In this document: positions 1 through 8,999 of the stretch, one piece after another | Position numbering within the stretch: the stretch's first letter is position 1 | How the letters are laid out: the number at the start of each line of letters is the position of its first letter | From: Candidatus Dependentiae bacterium | GTDB lineage: Bacteria; Babelota; Babeliae; Babelales; Vermiphilaceae | Assembly: GCA_026389015.1 (NCBI GenBank) | Contig: JAPLIR010000018.1 | Coordinates: 1 to 53,493 of the forward strand | Length of the DNA: 53,493 bases | Direction: 5' to 3' | Notes under the pieces: model-generated | Databases searched by the model: none | Told to the model about the DNA's origin: nothing | What the model saw: the letters and a program-made list of their open reading frames with translations, nothing else | Made by a program: the position numbers and the translations under genes

Positions 1-376
1 GAATTGTTAATTTCTTAGAAAGTTCCCCATGCCCCAAAACTTTCAACATCAAACCTTTTTTGCCCTTGTGAGCTTTAATGATACCTTTTTCTACCAAAGC
101 TTCTTTATTTACTATGGCACCAGCATCAAAACCATTTTCAATTTGTTCTAGATTAACAATGACAAAGTTGTCTTTGAAATTGAAATTGTTAAAACCACGT
201 TTTGGCAAACGTCTGAAAAGTGGCATTTGGCCACCTTCAAATCCGATTCTAACATAACCACCTGAACGTGCTTTTTGACCTTTGTGACCCTTACCAGAAG
301 TGCCACCAAGTTTACCACCACGGCCAACTCTTTTTCTTTTTTTAACTAATGGACTTAAATTATTAAGCTGCAACAT
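1..376 (-). CDS. rplO: 50S ribosomal protein L15, 3' part cut by window edge
   Basis: Large-subunit protein that binds 23S rRNA late in assembly. The frame is open from an ATG at 376 down to base 1 and gives the L15 N-terminal signature: a basic stretch followed by [19 protein letters not shown] and then an ARSGG motif. The C-terminus lies outside the window. The start overlaps the last 14 bases of rpsE, so the two are probably translationally coupled. In most bacteria rpmD (L30) separates rpsE and rplO; here there is no room for it. Confidence 0.93.
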   Translation of the reverse strand, partial: MLQLNNLSPLVKKRKRVGRGGKLGGTSGKGHKGQKARSGGYVRIGFEGGQMPLFRRLPKRGFNNFNFKDNFVIVNLEQIENGFDAGAIVNKEALVEKGIIKAHKGKKGLMLKVLGHGELSKKLTI

Positions 377-875
377 TTTTTGATCCAATCATCTCTTTTA
401 CTGTTGTTCCTCTTTGATGAGCTAGCACACTTGCAAGACGTAATTTTGCAAGCGCATTTAACGTTGCTTTTGCAACGTTCTGACGGTTGGAAGAACCTAA
501 AGATTTAGCAAGAATATCCTTAATGCCAATCGCTTCCATAATCGCACGCATAGCGCCACCAGCAATAACGCCAGTACCCTTAGCTGCGGCTCTAATCATT
601 ACTTTGCTTGCGCCATGTTGGCCCAAAACATCGTAAGGGATTGTAGTGCCACGCAAAGGAATAGTAATTAAATGTTTACGAGCCTTATTAGTCGCTTTAG
701 CAATAGCTAAAGAAACTTCGCGGCTTTTTCCAATTGCAATACCAACTTGACCTTCTTTGTCACCAGATACAACAAGGGCTGAAAATGAGAACCGTTTACC
801 ACCTTTAGTTACTTTGGTAACACGATTAACACTCACCACTGTATCGATGAAATTGTTGTCTTTCCTCTCTGCCAT
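363..875 (-). CDS. rpsE: 30S ribosomal protein S5
   Basis: Small-subunit protein involved in decoding accuracy and mRNA entry. At 170 aa it is normal for the family. The N-terminal double-stranded-RNA-binding fold is visible ([18 protein letters not shown], then FSALVVSGD), followed by the glycine-rich IGKSREV segment and the C-terminal [18 protein letters not shown] motif. It lies between rplR and rplO and overlaps rplO by 14 bases. Confidence 0.97.
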   Translation of the reverse strand: MAERKDNNFIDTVVSVNRVTKVTKGGKRFSFSALVVSGDKEGQVGIAIGKSREVSLAIAKATNKARKHLITIPLRGTTIPYDVLGQHGASKVMIRAAAKGTGVIAGGAMRAIMEAIGIKDILAKSLGSSNRQNVAKATLNALAKLRLASVLAHQRGTTVKEMIGSKNVAA

Positions 876-907
876 TTCAGTAATCCTGTCTTAGATTATG
901 TATCTTA

Positions 908-1261
908 CTAAACTTTTAATCCGCCTTCACGCAAACCATCAGAGAGTTCTTGAACTCTTCCATGATACAGGTATCTACCTCTATCAAATATGACAGTGCT
1001 AATTCCTTGATCTTTTGCACGTTTTGCAAGCTCAAGACCAACTGAACGCGCAATTTCTTTTTTGCTACCAGTTGCATCAAGCTCTAATGATGAACAACTT
1101 GCAACAGTCTTGCCTAAAGTCATGTCAACGATTTGAGCATAAATATGCTTTAAACTTCTAAATACTGAAACCTTTGGTACCAAAATATTTTGCTTCAAGG
1201 TACTTCTAACACGAAGCACTCTACGCTTTATTCTTGCTTTTTGTTTTTTCTCAAAACTCAC
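908..1261 (-). CDS. rplR: 50S ribosomal protein L18
   Basis: 5S rRNA-binding protein of the large-subunit central protuberance. The 117-aa product has the basic N-terminus (KKQKARIKRRVLRVR), the strand VSVFRSLKHIYAQIVD and the C-terminal FDRGRYLYHGRVQELSDGLREGGL typical of L18. It sits between rplF and rpsE in the expected spc order. Confidence 0.96.
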   Translation of the reverse strand: MSFEKKQKARIKRRVLRVRSTLKQNILVPKVSVFRSLKHIYAQIVDMTLGKTVASCSSLELDATGSKKEIARSVGLELAKRAKDQGISTVIFDRGRYLYHGRVQELSDGLREGGLKV

Positions 1262-1300
1262 AGTCTATACCTCACTAAAAAATCATAACAATCATTGCAA

Positions 1301-1861
1301 TTATGCAGACTTAGTCTTACCAGCTTTACGAGCAATTACCTCGTTTGCTAGCTTAACGCCAGTGCCCTTATATGGCTCAGGTGGTCGCAGTGCTCTCACC
1401 TTGCTGCATACATGCCCAACCAAAAACTTATCAGATGATCTGAAAATAAGTTTTTGACCGGTTTTATCAACTTCCAACGTCACTTCTTTTGGCAACTCAA
1501 AATCAATTTTATGGCTAAACCCTAGAGTAAAGACAACATTTTGACCTGATACTGCAGCCTTGAAGCCTAATCCATTAATACGCATCTCTTTTTCAAAAGG
1601 AACATCTGAACCTTTGATTTTATTAAAAAGTAGCGCTCTGTTAAGTCCCCAAACACGGTTGACTTCACGTTGCGCTGTATGCGCACCTTTGACATCTTGA
1701 GCAGCAGTAATAACAAGTTTTTTACCATTTAACTCTGCAACTAGTTCAACTGGCAACACATGTACGCCAGAAACTTTTTTGCCGACATAATGTATTTCTT
1801 GTCCTTTTACTTCTACCTTGACATCGCCAATATCTATAGGTTTTCTACCAATCTTAGACAT
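1301..1861 (-). CDS. rplF: 50S ribosomal protein L6
   Basis: Large-subunit protein near the GTPase-associated centre. The 186-aa protein starts MSKIGRKPI and carries the second-domain motif INGLGFKAAVSG and the C-terminal signature RPPEPYKGTGVKLANE, with lysine replacing the common KGKG(I/V)RY ending. The length is slightly above the usual 175-180 aa. It is preceded by rpsH with 12 bases between them. Confidence 0.96.
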   Translation of the reverse strand: MSKIGRKPIDIGDVKVEVKGQEIHYVGKKVSGVHVLPVELVAELNGKKLVITAAQDVKGAHTAQREVNRVWGLNRALLFNKIKGSDVPFEKEMRINGLGFKAAVSGQNVVFTLGFSHKIDFELPKEVTLEVDKTGQKLIFRSSDKFLVGHVCSKVRALRPPEPYKGTGVKLANEVIARKAGKTKSA

Positions 1862-1873
1862 ACTAAATACCTC

Positions 1874-2269
1874 TTACCAGACAGTACAAATAACTTCGCC
1901 GCCAACACTCAATGATTCTGCCGTCTTATGAGATATAACTCCCTTACTTGTTGTAAGGATAGAAAGACCTAATCCACTAATAACCGGCTTAATGGTGCTT
2001 GCACCAGTATAAAAACGGCGGCTAGGCTTACTGATACGTGTAATTTCATGAATAACTGATTCACCATCAACATATTTGAATAATACTTTTATTGATTTTT
2101 TACCAGCTTCATCAGTTTCGACAACAAAATCACGAATAAAACCTTCTTCTTTTAAAATTTGCGCAATTGCATCACGCATTTTTGCATAAGGCGCAAGAAC
2201 AAAAGGCTTAGAAACTAACAATCCGTTTCTAATAATCGTTAAAAAATTTCCAATAGAGTCTATTGACAT
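1874..2269 (-). CDS. rpsH: 30S ribosomal protein S8
   Basis: 16S rRNA-binding assembly protein and, in enterobacteria, the translational repressor of the spc operon. The 131-aa sequence starts MSIDSIGNFLTIIRNG, has the central ISKPSRRFYTG motif and ends with the conserved GLGLSILTTSKGVISHKTA and GGEVICTVW. No S8-binding mRNA hairpin was identified here. Confidence 0.96.
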   Translation of the reverse strand: MSIDSIGNFLTIIRNGLLVSKPFVLAPYAKMRDAIAQILKEEGFIRDFVVETDEAGKKSIKVLFKYVDGESVIHEITRISKPSRRFYTGASTIKPVISGLGLSILTTSKGVISHKTAESLSVGGEVICTVW

Positions 2270-2293
2270 TATAGTCCTTCCATTATAAAAATT

Positions 2294-2479
2294 TTACCAG
2301 CTGGTCTTCTTAACACCAGGAAGTAATCCTTCTAAAGCATTTTTTCTAAAACAAATACGACACATCATAAACAATCCCATGTAAGCTCTTGGTCGTCCAC
2401 AAAGCTTACAACGATTCTTTTGTCTAACCGCAAACTTGGGAACCTTATTTGCTTTTACAATTAATGACTTTTTTGCCAT
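2294..2479 (-). CDS. rpsN: 30S ribosomal protein S14, zinc-binding type
   Basis: Small-subunit head protein. This is the short 61-aa zinc-ribbon form (type Z): two CxxC pairs, CKLCGRP and CRICFRK, are intact and the protein ends LPGVKKTSW. It lies between rplE and rpsH as usual. An intact CxxC/CxxC indicates the zinc-dependent paralogue; no zinc-free copy is seen in the window. Confidence 0.97.
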   Translation of the reverse strand: MAKKSLIVKANKVPKFAVRQKNRCKLCGRPRAYMGLFMMCRICFRKNALEGLLPGVKKTSW

Positions 2480-2502
2480 TGTATTCCTCAGCTAACTAAC
2501 AT

Positions 2503-3048
2503 TTATGCTTTACGAAACGGCATTCCAAAACTCTTCAGCAACTCATAACCTTGTTGATCATTTTTCGCTGTGGTTTGAATAGTAATGTTCATACCATAGA
2601 GCTTATCAGTTACTTCATAATCAATTTCTGGAAAGATAATCCACTCTTTAACACCTAAATTATAAGAGCCTCGACCATCAAATTTCGATGGAACCCCTTG
2701 AAAATCACGTACTTTAGGTAAAGCTAAAGATATAAGCTTATCCAAAAATTCATACATTCTTTTTTTTCTTAAAGTAACCTTAACACCTATAGGCATGCCT
2801 TCACGTAGCTTAAAGCCCGCTATAGATTTCTTTGCCAATGTTTTTACTGGAGCTTGCCCAGCAATTTTAGCAACAACCGTCATCACTTTTTGCAAAACTT
2901 TATTATCCGCAACAGCATCTCTGACGCCAACATTAAGAACAATTTTGCTAACTTTAGGAATTTCCATACAGTTGCTCAAACCAAGCGTTTGCTGTAGCTG
3001 AGAACGGAGTTCCTTGTTATACAATTCTTCAAGCCGCGCTTTTTCCAT
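2503..3048 (-). CDS. rplE: 50S ribosomal protein L5
   Basis: 5S rRNA-binding protein of the central protuberance. The 181-aa sequence shows the canonical blocks [61 protein letters not shown] and FPEIDYEV, and ends FGMPFRKA. A frame open on the opposite strand is a shadow of this gene. Confidence 0.97.
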   Translation of the reverse strand: MEKARLEELYNKELRSQLQQTLGLSNCMEIPKVSKIVLNVGVRDAVADNKVLQKVMTVVAKIAGQAPVKTLAKKSIAGFKLREGMPIGVKVTLRKKRMYEFLDKLISLALPKVRDFQGVPSKFDGRGSYNLGVKEWIIFPEIDYEVTDKLYGMNITIQTTAKNDQQGYELLKSFGMPFRKA

Positions 3049-3075
3049 TCTTATCCTTAACCAAAACCTGCTAAC

Positions 3076-3390
3076 TTAAAATATTTCTTTACAATTATTG
3101 CACGTGCGAACTCTCTTGCCGTCTTCTAAAACCTTAGTATTAACACGACAAGCATTTTTACATGAGCTACACACTGGCATAACATTAGATAAAGCTATGA
3201 AACTTTCTTCTTTTTTAATACTAGAAGCTTCCCCTTGTTTACGCGCCTTAACGTGTCGCGTAACAATAGCGATATCCTTCACCATTACTTTGTCATGTTT
3301 AAAGGACAATGCAATGACAGTACCGGTTTTATCTTTATCTTTTCCTGCCAAGACCATTACTCTGTCATTTTTTTTAACACGCGCTACCAT
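3076..3390 (-). CDS. rplX: 50S ribosomal protein L24 with a C-terminal zinc-ribbon-like element
   Basis: Early-assembly large-subunit protein. The 104-aa sequence has the KOW motif near residues 8-25 (DRVMVLAGKDKDKTGTV) and the conserved NVMPVC segment. Two Cys pairs, CSSC and CNNC, lie in the last ~35 residues with a further Cys between them, so the tail can form a zinc ribbon. Many L24 proteins have only one CxxC or none. The gene is between rplN and rplE. Confidence 0.96.
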   Translation of the reverse strand: MVARVKKNDRVMVLAGKDKDKTGTVIALSFKHDKVMVKDIAIVTRHVKARKQGEASSIKKEESFIALSNVMPVCSSCKNACRVNTKVLEDGKRVRTCNNCKEIF

Positions 3391-3399
3391 AATATCCTC

Positions 3400-3765
3400 T
3401 TACAAAACTTCCGGTGCTAAAGAAACTAATTTGACATATCCCTTTGCTCGCAATTCACGAGCGATAGGACCAAAAATACGTGAGCCAATCAACTCATCAT
3501 CTTTAATGATCACAGCAGCATTATCGCCAAAGCGAATATAACTACCATCATCACGACGATAAGCTTTTTTTGTTCTCACTATTACAGCAGTTACAATATC
3601 ACCTTTTTTTACCATGCCCCCTGGAATTGCTTTCTTGACAGCGCATATAATCTTATCACCGAGATAAGCAAATCTTTTACGCGTACTGCCAATAATATGA
3701 AAGCATTGTATCTCTTTAGCGCCAGAATTATCGGCTACCTCTAAATAGGATTCTTTTTGGATCAT
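3400..3765 (-). CDS. rplN: 50S ribosomal protein L14
   Basis: Large-subunit protein at the intersubunit bridge. The 121-aa protein starts [18 protein letters not shown] and contains the [13 protein letters not shown] and GRD-like [15 protein letters not shown] blocks, followed by [13 protein letters not shown], all typical. Gene order rpsQ-rplN-rplX is preserved with short gaps. Confidence 0.97.
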   Translation of the reverse strand: MIQKESYLEVADNSGAKEIQCFHIIGSTRKRFAYLGDKIICAVKKAIPGGMVKKGDIVTAVIVRTKKAYRRDDGSYIRFGDNAAVIIKDDELIGSRIFGPIARELRAKGYVKLVSLAPEVL

Positions 3766-3778
3766 AACAGTTTACCTT

Positions 3779-4060
3779 CTACTGATTAACGGCACGTGCC
3801 TGCACAACACGGGCTAGGTACATATACTTAGTTTTAGAAACTGGACGACCTTCATAAAATTCAACGATATCACCAACATTGGCTTGCCCATTTTCATCAT
3901 GAACTTTATATTTTTTAACTTTATGCATCGTTTTGTGAAAAACAGGATGCGTATAGGTCCTCACTATTTCAACAACAATGGTTTTATCCATTTTGTCTGA
4001 TAAGACCTCACCTACAAACACCCGTTTCTGTGTTTGTTCTTTTTTTTCCATATGTACCAT
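3779..4060 (-). CDS. rpsQ: 30S ribosomal protein S17
   Basis: Primary 16S rRNA-binding protein with an OB fold. The body KRVFVGEVLSDKMDKTIVVEI followed by THPVFHKTMHKVKKYKVHD is diagnostic. Two in-frame starts, at 4060 and 4051, lie near an AAAGG. Spacing is too short for the first and rather long for the second, so the first three residues are uncertain. Confidence 0.95.
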   Translation of the reverse strand: MVHMEKKEQTQKRVFVGEVLSDKMDKTIVVEIVRTYTHPVFHKTMHKVKKYKVHDENGQANVGDIVEFYEGRPVSKTKYMYLARVVQARAVNQ

Positions 4061-4096
4061 AACCTTTACGCCTTACTTAATAATCGCTATTTATTG

Positions 4097-4291
4097 CTAC
4101 GCTTGACGTAAATACGTCGAAACTTGAGCAATGTTTTTTCTAATTTTTTTAAATTGAGAATAATCTTTAACATGCGCAGTAGAAGCATTCAATCGCAACC
4201 CAAAAAGATCTCGTCTGAATGCATCAAGCTTCTCCTGAAGCTCTTGAGCATTGAGTTGTTTCATTTCTTCTTTGACCTTAGTCATTTTCAT
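4097..4291 (-). CDS. rpmC: 50S ribosomal protein L29
   Basis: Small helical protein at the polypeptide exit tunnel. The 64-aa product has the two-helix L29 layout: L(N)AQELQEKLDAFRRDLFGLR, then a second helix with the conserved IRKNIAQVSTYLR. It lies between rplP and rpsQ. A second ATG six bases downstream (4285) could also be the start. Confidence 0.93.
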   Translation of the reverse strand: MKMTKVKEEMKQLNAQELQEKLDAFRRDLFGLRLNASTAHVKDYSQFKKIRKNIAQVSTYLRQA

Positions 4292-4306
4292 AAAAAGCTA
4301 CCATTG

Positions 4307-4729
4307 TTAAAATTGCACTTCTTGATCTTTTTTAATAATCTTCGTTTTCATAGGAAGCTTATATGCAGCAGAACGTAACACTTTACGTGCATCCACTTCA
4401 CTTAATCCAGCGACTTCACAAACAACTCTACCACGCTTAACTACTGATACCCATAGCTCTGGATTACCCTTACCTTTACCCATACGAGTTTCGGCTGGTT
4501 TTTTTGTAACAGGTTTATCCGGGAAAACACGTAAAAAGAACGTGCCAACTTTTTTTAAACTACGAGAAACAGTAACCCGCATCGCTTCGATTTGTTGAGC
4601 GGTCAACCGAGATGGCTCCATCGCTTGGAGACCGTATTCACCAAAATGAATAGTACGAGCACCTTTGGATCTACCCCGAAGGTTACCTTTTTGAACTTTT
4701 CTATATTTTGTCTTTTTCGGCATCAACAT
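4307..4729 (-). CDS. rplP: 50S ribosomal protein L16
   Basis: Large-subunit protein near the peptidyl-transferase centre and A-site tRNA. The 140-aa sequence begins MLMPKKTKYRK, contains FGEYGLQAMEPSRLTAQQIEAMR and the C-terminal MGKGKGNPELWVSVVKRG motif. Length and order (rpsC-rplP-rpmC) are normal. Confidence 0.97.
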   Translation of the reverse strand: MLMPKKTKYRKVQKGNLRGRSKGARTIHFGEYGLQAMEPSRLTAQQIEAMRVTVSRSLKKVGTFFLRVFPDKPVTKKPAETRMGKGKGNPELWVSVVKRGRVVCEVAGLSEVDARKVLRSAAYKLPMKTKIIKKDQEVQF

Positions 4730-4752
4730 AATTTTATTCTTTCATGCAATAG

Positions 4753-5385
4753 TTAGATTTGTTGGTATTCGCCCCTGCAAATCCAAACCTTGATTCCTAT
4801 TTTGCCATATGTCGTGTACGCTTCTGCAAGACCATAATCAATGTCAGCTCGCAAGGTATGTAAAGGTACAGAACCAACACGAGTCCATTCGGTTCGAGCT
4901 ATTTCCGCGCCATTCAAACGACCAGCACAACAAATTTTAATCCCTTTTGCGCCAGCTTTCATTGCAGAAAGAGCAGCTTTTTTCATAGCCTTTTTATAGC
5001 TGCCTCTTTTTTCCAATTGGTCAGCAATGTTTTTGGCAACGATTATAGCGTCTAATTCAGGGGTCTTGATTTCTTGTACTGAAATTTCCACATTGCTCTT
5101 TTTGATCTTAGCAATGAGTTGATTACGCAAGAAATCTATTTCTTGACCTCTTTTACCTATAACAGCACCAGGACGAGCAGAGTGAACAACAATGCGCACA
5201 TTGTCGCCAGCTTTTTCAATCTCAATACGAGAGATTTCTGCCTTTTCTAAAGAAGTATCTAGAAATCTTCTGATTTCCAAATCTTCTAACGCTTGCTTGC
5301 CGTATGAATTTCGTGCAAACCAACGCGCGTCCCAATCACGATAAACACCTAATCTAAATCCAATTGGATGAACTTTTTGACCCAC
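4753..5385 (-). CDS. rpsC: 30S ribosomal protein S3
   Basis: Forms part of the mRNA entry channel. It starts MGQKVHPIGFRLG, has the type-II KH domain (SARPGAVIGKRGQEIDFLR, roughly residues 68-86) and the C-terminal domain with GRLNGAEIARTEW and GKIGIKVWI. At 210 aa it ends soon after the core fold, lacking the longer tail found in many phyla. Two bases separate it from rplV. Confidence 0.97.
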   Translation of the reverse strand: MGQKVHPIGFRLGVYRDWDARWFARNSYGKQALEDLEIRRFLDTSLEKAEISRIEIEKAGDNVRIVVHSARPGAVIGKRGQEIDFLRNQLIAKIKKSNVEISVQEIKTPELDAIIVAKNIADQLEKRGSYKKAMKKAALSAMKAGAKGIKICCAGRLNGAEIARTEWTRVGSVPLHTLRADIDYGLAEAYTTYGKIGIKVWICRGEYQQI

Positions 5386-5387
5386 CG

Positions 5388-5750
5388 TTATGCCTCTTTC
5401 TTATTAGCAACAGGTTCAACAATAACACTCATGTGACTCAACCGTTTTCTTTGAATATTAGCACGACCCATGGCGCCTGGCTTAAAATAACGAATTATAG
5501 GCCCCTGATCAATGCGAATTTCCTTAACAGTAAGTTGAGCCGCTTCAACTTTTCCTAATTGTAACGCATTAGCTGCAGCTGACTTTAAAACCTTATGAAT
5601 AGGCTCTACCTTCTTCAAAGCACAGGTAGCAAGCCAATTCAAGGCGTACTGAACATTCTTCCCGCGTATCACATCGGCAATTGGCCTCAATTTATACGGA
5701 GAGATACGAATGTATCTAGCTATAGCCACATATTTTTTTTCTTCTTGCAT
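5388..5750 (-). CDS. rplV: 50S ribosomal protein L22
   Basis: Lines the nascent-peptide exit tunnel. The 120-aa product shows YIRISPYKLRPIADVIRGK at the N-terminus, the AL..L..CALKKVEPIHKVLKSAAANA helix region and the loop PGAMGRANIQRKRLSHMSVIV. It is preceded by an unusually long gap of about 110 bp after rpsS. Confidence 0.96.
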   Translation of the reverse strand: MQEEKKYVAIARYIRISPYKLRPIADVIRGKNVQYALNWLATCALKKVEPIHKVLKSAAANALQLGKVEAAQLTVKEIRIDQGPIIRYFKPGAMGRANIQRKRLSHMSVIVEPVANKKEA

Positions 5751-5793
5751 GTACTTAAAACCTCAAGTTATAACTCAAGAATGCATCCCAAAA

Positions 5794-5822
5794 TTGATGT
5801 AATCATTTAAATTTTACATCAA
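5794..5822. repeat. 9-bp inverted repeat between rpsS and rplV
   Basis: TTGATGTAA (5794-5802) and its exact complement TTACATCAA (5814-5822) are separated by 11 bases. They lie in the only sizeable non-coding gap of the ribosomal operon. A 10-bp palindrome AGTTATAACT lies next to it at 5766-5775. They may be part of a leader, attenuator or binding site, or chance in AT-rich DNA; there is no T-run typical of an intrinsic terminator. Confidence 0.4.
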
Positions 5823-5864
5823 ATACTGCAACGTGGCAACCTTGACTAACATATTTATCAACTA

Positions 5865-6161
5865 TTATTCATCTTTTGAAGATGCAGAAGCTCCAGTTTG
5901 TCTTTGACCACTGTGAAGTCTAAATGTTCTGGTAGGAGAAAACTCACCCAAACGGTGTCCAACCATATTTTCAGTTATAAAGACAGAGACAAACTTTTTA
6001 CCATTATGCACTGCAAAGGTTAGGCCAACAAATTCTGGCGTAACCATACTTCTACGTGACCATGTTTTAATGGCCTCGCGCTTACTACTATCCTTAACCT
6101 TATTTACCTTATCCAGCAATGATGGCTGTACATAAGGTCCTTTTTTTGCCGATCTTGTCAT
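5865..6161 (-). CDS. rpsS: 30S ribosomal protein S19
   Basis: Head protein contacting A-site tRNA. The 98-aa product starts [16 protein letters not shown] and has the block [25 protein letters not shown] and [14 protein letters not shown]. The last ~12 residues are polar ([14 protein letters not shown]). The usual HGQKK-type basic ending is altered to LHSGQRQTG. Confidence 0.96.
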   Translation of the reverse strand: MTRSAKKGPYVQPSLLDKVNKVKDSSKREAIKTWSRRSMVTPEFVGLTFAVHNGKKFVSVFITENMVGHRLGEFSPTRTFRLHSGQRQTGASASSKDE

Positions 6162-6196
6162 ACGTCATGTACCTCATTCAACAATGAACAACTTAT

Positions 6197-7018
6197 CTAT
6201 TTTTTGCGGCGTTTCAGGATTAATGGATTTACACGAACTCGTGTTCTTGTACCCTTACATCCTTTACCCCATGGCGTCATCGGGTGAGAACCAGATTTTG
6301 AACGACCTTCACCACCACCATGTGGGTGATCAACAGGGTTCATAGCCATACCACGAACGTGAGGTCTAAACCCACGGTGACGTGTGCGACCAGCTTTACC
6401 CCAGCTGATGTTTTTATAGTCAGCATTACCAAGTTCGCCAACAGTTGCCCAGCAAGCGCCGAGTACCAAACGAATTTCACCTGAAGGCATTTTTAGAGTC
6501 ACGTGATCGCCACTTTTAGCAACCAATTGCGCTGACGTTCCTGCACTACGAGCAAATTTACCGCCTGATCCAGGAGTAATTTCAATATTATGTACCATAA
6601 AACCTGATGGTATACTACTTAATGGTAAACAGTTACCTGGCTTTGCTTCAGCACTCTTGCTCGCAATAACGGTATTGCCAACGTGTAAGCCTTCTGGCAT
6701 CAAGATATATTTTTTAGCGCCGTTTTGATAAACAACTAAAGCAATACGTGTATTACGATTAGGATCGTACTCAACTGCAGTTATTGTTCCTAAAACGTCA
6801 CGATCGCTCCGTTTAAAATCAACGATGCGATATTTTTGCGGTGCGCCACCGCCACGGTATCTTACCGTTGTGCGACCATATGCGTTTCTTCCGCCGCTTT
6901 TTCTTAACAACCCAACTACAAGGCCTCTTTCTGGCTTCTTCTTTGTCAGGTCACTTGTATCAAGAAAAGTTTGAAAACGCAAAGATGGGTTTCGCGGCCT
7001 TCTACTGATTATTGTCAT
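6197..7018 (-). CDS. rplB: 50S ribosomal protein L2
   Basis: Peptidyl-transferase-centre protein needed for subunit association. The 273-aa sequence is full length. It contains GRNAYGRTTVRYRGGG, the OB/SH3 core, and the highly conserved VRGMAMNPVDHPHGGGEGR with the functionally important His. The typical KKPL-rich N-terminus is present as LTKKKPERGL. Confidence 0.97.
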   Translation of the reverse strand: MTIISRRPRNPSLRFQTFLDTSDLTKKKPERGLVVGLLRKSGGRNAYGRTTVRYRGGGAPQKYRIVDFKRSDRDVLGTITAVEYDPNRNTRIALVVYQNGAKKYILMPEGLHVGNTVIASKSAEAKPGNCLPLSSIPSGFMVHNIEITPGSGGKFARSAGTSAQLVAKSGDHVTLKMPSGEIRLVLGACWATVGELGNADYKNISWGKAGRTRHRGFRPHVRGMAMNPVDHPHGGGEGRSKSGSHPMTPWGKGCKGTRTRVRVNPLILKRRKK

Positions 7019-7031
7019 TGTTTACCCTTAA

Positions 7032-7385
7032 TCACTTTGCCAAAGTATCTTTTGGACTTCTTGATTTATTCTCTTGAGATACAACAACTTTGCCAGATTG
7101 GTCTAGCAGATCAAGAGAATATCCCTCTGCTAAAGTAATAAACGCCTTTTTTTGTAAAGTTCCCTGTACAATGCGTTTTCCAGCTTTTTTAAATTTGCCT
7201 TTGCGTACCGAAATGTTAACGCTTTCAACTTTAACATCAAAAAGTTTTTCTAAAGCTTCCTTAACAAGCGGTTTATTCGCGTGTGGATGAATCCTTAAAA
7301 CAAGTTTTTTAAGTTTTTTGTTTAAATCGTACGATTTTTCGGTAATCACTGGCCCTACAATTACATCATAGATTGTTAAATCCAT
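7032..7385 (-). CDS. rplW: 50S ribosomal protein L23
   Basis: Exit-tunnel protein that docks SRP and trigger factor. The sequence has [15 protein letters not shown] and the conserved [21 protein letters not shown] block. At 117 aa it is longer than the usual 95-100 aa because of a polar tail ending [10 protein letters not shown]. Its start overlaps the end of rplD by 10 bases. Confidence 0.95.
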   Translation of the reverse strand: MDLTIYDVIVGPVITEKSYDLNKKLKKLVLRIHPHANKPLVKEALEKLFDVKVESVNISVRKGKFKKAGKRIVQGTLQKKAFITLAEGYSLDLLDQSGKVVVSQENKSRSPKDTLAK

Positions 7386-8041
7386 TTGCCAACCATTCCT
7401 TTAAAGTGGTCTAGATCTCTTTTAAAGACTACCCAACGAGTGCCTTGTACCAAATCAAACGCATTTGCTTGATCATAAAATAAAATTCTTACGTTTGAAA
7501 TATTAGCAAACGATGAATACGTAAGCAGATCGCCAACTGGCATGAACACCGTTACTTTGCCATCAACTAATCCAGCATTTTTCAATAAAGTATATGCTAG
7601 ATTTGTTTGAGGCCTATTGTCAGACAAAGTCCAATCGAGATATGCAACACGACCAGCATTTAACTGATTAAAAGCGATATCACTCAATACGTTCTTCTTC
7701 AGACTCTTGGTAACTTTTAATGTTCTTACACGTGGTTGTGGACCAAAACAAACGCCACCCTTACGCCACAAAGGAGAACGAGCTGATCCAGCACGTGCTC
7801 GACCAGTTCCCTTTTGTTTCCAAGGTTTTTTATTGGAGAATGCAACTTCGGAACGATCTTTACATCCAACAGTTCCTTGGCGCCAGTTTTGTAATAGAGC
7901 GCGAACCCATATAGAAAAACCTACTTGGGACGCTCTTTCGTTTGTTGCCGGCAAACCAGCTTCTTTGACAGAAAGCGTATCATGCTTTAGTGCGCTGTTG
8001 CTCGTTGCTTGCGTTGTTTTTGTTACTTTTTGTTTCGCCAT
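7376..8041 (-). CDS. rplD: 50S ribosomal protein L4
   Basis: Tunnel-constriction protein and, in E. coli, regulator of the S10 operon. Diagnostic sequence: [20 protein letters not shown] then [28 protein letters not shown], which is the extended tunnel loop. It has a Ser/Thr/Lys-rich N-terminal extension of about 25 residues before the core. An opposite-strand frame of 124 codons is a shadow. Confidence 0.96.
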   Translation of the reverse strand: MAKQKVTKTTQATSNSALKHDTLSVKEAGLPATNERASQVGFSIWVRALLQNWRQGTVGCKDRSEVAFSNKKPWKQKGTGRARAGSARSPLWRKGGVCFGPQPRVRTLKVTKSLKKNVLSDIAFNQLNAGRVAYLDWTLSDNRPQTNLAYTLLKNAGLVDGKVTVFMPVGDLLTYSSFANISNVRILFYDQANAFDLVQGTRWVVFKRDLDHFKGMVGKWI

Positions 8042-8048
8042 GTTCTTC

Positions 8049-8666
8049 CTACGCTTTCTTCACAAAGACCAAAGATCCTGACTTGCCAGGAATTGAACCT
8101 TTTACCAACACAATGTGGCGATCGCGTTCAACTTTAACAACATCAAGCTTTCTCATCATCTTTTGTAAAACGCCCATATGACCAGGCAATTTTTTTCCTT
8201 TAATAACCCTGCCGCGAGATCTCATGAAACCAATTGATCCAGGGTTTTTACCCATGGTGGAACCATGACTTGCTGCACCGCCAGCAAAACCATGACGTCT
8301 TACCGCACCAGCAAACCCACAACCTTTAGTTATTCCGGTCACGTTTACTGAATCACCCTCAGTTAATTGAGCATAAAAATCAGCAGGCTTGCCAACAGTA
8401 AGATCTGCTGGAATTTCTGCCACTTTCACTTCCTTAACAAAAAGGAAATGTTTTTTTGATTTCTTCAGCCAATCGTCTGAAAATGGTTGGCCTGCATAAC
8501 GATCTCTTGGCAACCCTATTTGAATGGCATTATAACCATCACGCTCTTGAGTTTTTAATTGGGTAACTACCCAAAAAGAAACATCTATTGCTGTGACAGG
8601 AACAACTTTATCCCCAACAAACAACTGGGTCATCCCTATTTTCTTACCCCAAAATTCTTGTGTCAT
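8049..8666 (-). CDS. rplC: 50S ribosomal protein L3
   Basis: Large-subunit protein initiating assembly. The start at 8666 is preferred over the upstream ATG at 8708 because a GGAAGGG ribosome-binding site lies just before it and the family begins with the [10 protein letters not shown] motif; the upstream start would overlap rpsJ. The 205-aa product contains the conserved [22 protein letters not shown] loop region (positions about 110-131) and KKLPGHMG. Confidence 0.96.
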   Translation of the reverse strand: MTQEFWGKKIGMTQLFVGDKVVPVTAIDVSFWVVTQLKTQERDGYNAIQIGLPRDRYAGQPFSDDWLKKSKKHFLFVKEVKVAEIPADLTVGKPADFYAQLTEGDSVNVTGITKGCGFAGAVRRHGFAGGAASHGSTMGKNPGSIGFMRSRGRVIKGKKLPGHMGVLQKMMRKLDVVKVERDRHIVLVKGSIPGKSGSLVFVKKA

Positions 8667-8685
8667 TGAATGACCCTTCCTCGCA

Positions 8686-8994
8686 CTATTTAATTTCCAC
8701 ATCAACACCAGAAGAAATATTTAGTTTCATCAGTGCATCCATAGTCTTATCAGAGGGCGCAATAATATCTAAAATACGTCTGTGCGTTGTGAGTTCAAAT
8801 TGTTCTCTTGATTTCTTATCAATATGTGGCGATCTCAATACGGTAAAACAACGATTTTTATTCGGCATTGGAACAGGGCCCATAAGCTGGGACCCTGTTC
8901 TTTTTGCTGTCAAAACTATTTGTTTAACTGCTTTATCAAGCAATCGATGATCGTATGATCGTAATGTTAAACGAATCCTTTGTTTCTTCATCAA
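8686..8994 (-). CDS. rpsJ: 30S ribosomal protein S10
   Basis: 30S head protein that also acts as the NusE antitermination factor. The 102-aa product starts with [20 protein letters not shown] and contains [29 protein letters not shown], the standard signature. It follows tuf with five bases between them and opens the S10 part of the superoperon. Confidence 0.97.
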   Translation of the reverse strand: MMKKQRIRLTLRSYDHRLLDKAVKQIVLTAKRTGSQLMGPVPMPNKNRCFTVLRSPHIDKKSREQFELTTHRRILDIIAPSDKTMDALMKLNISSGVDVEIK

Positions 8995-8999
8995 TTAAC

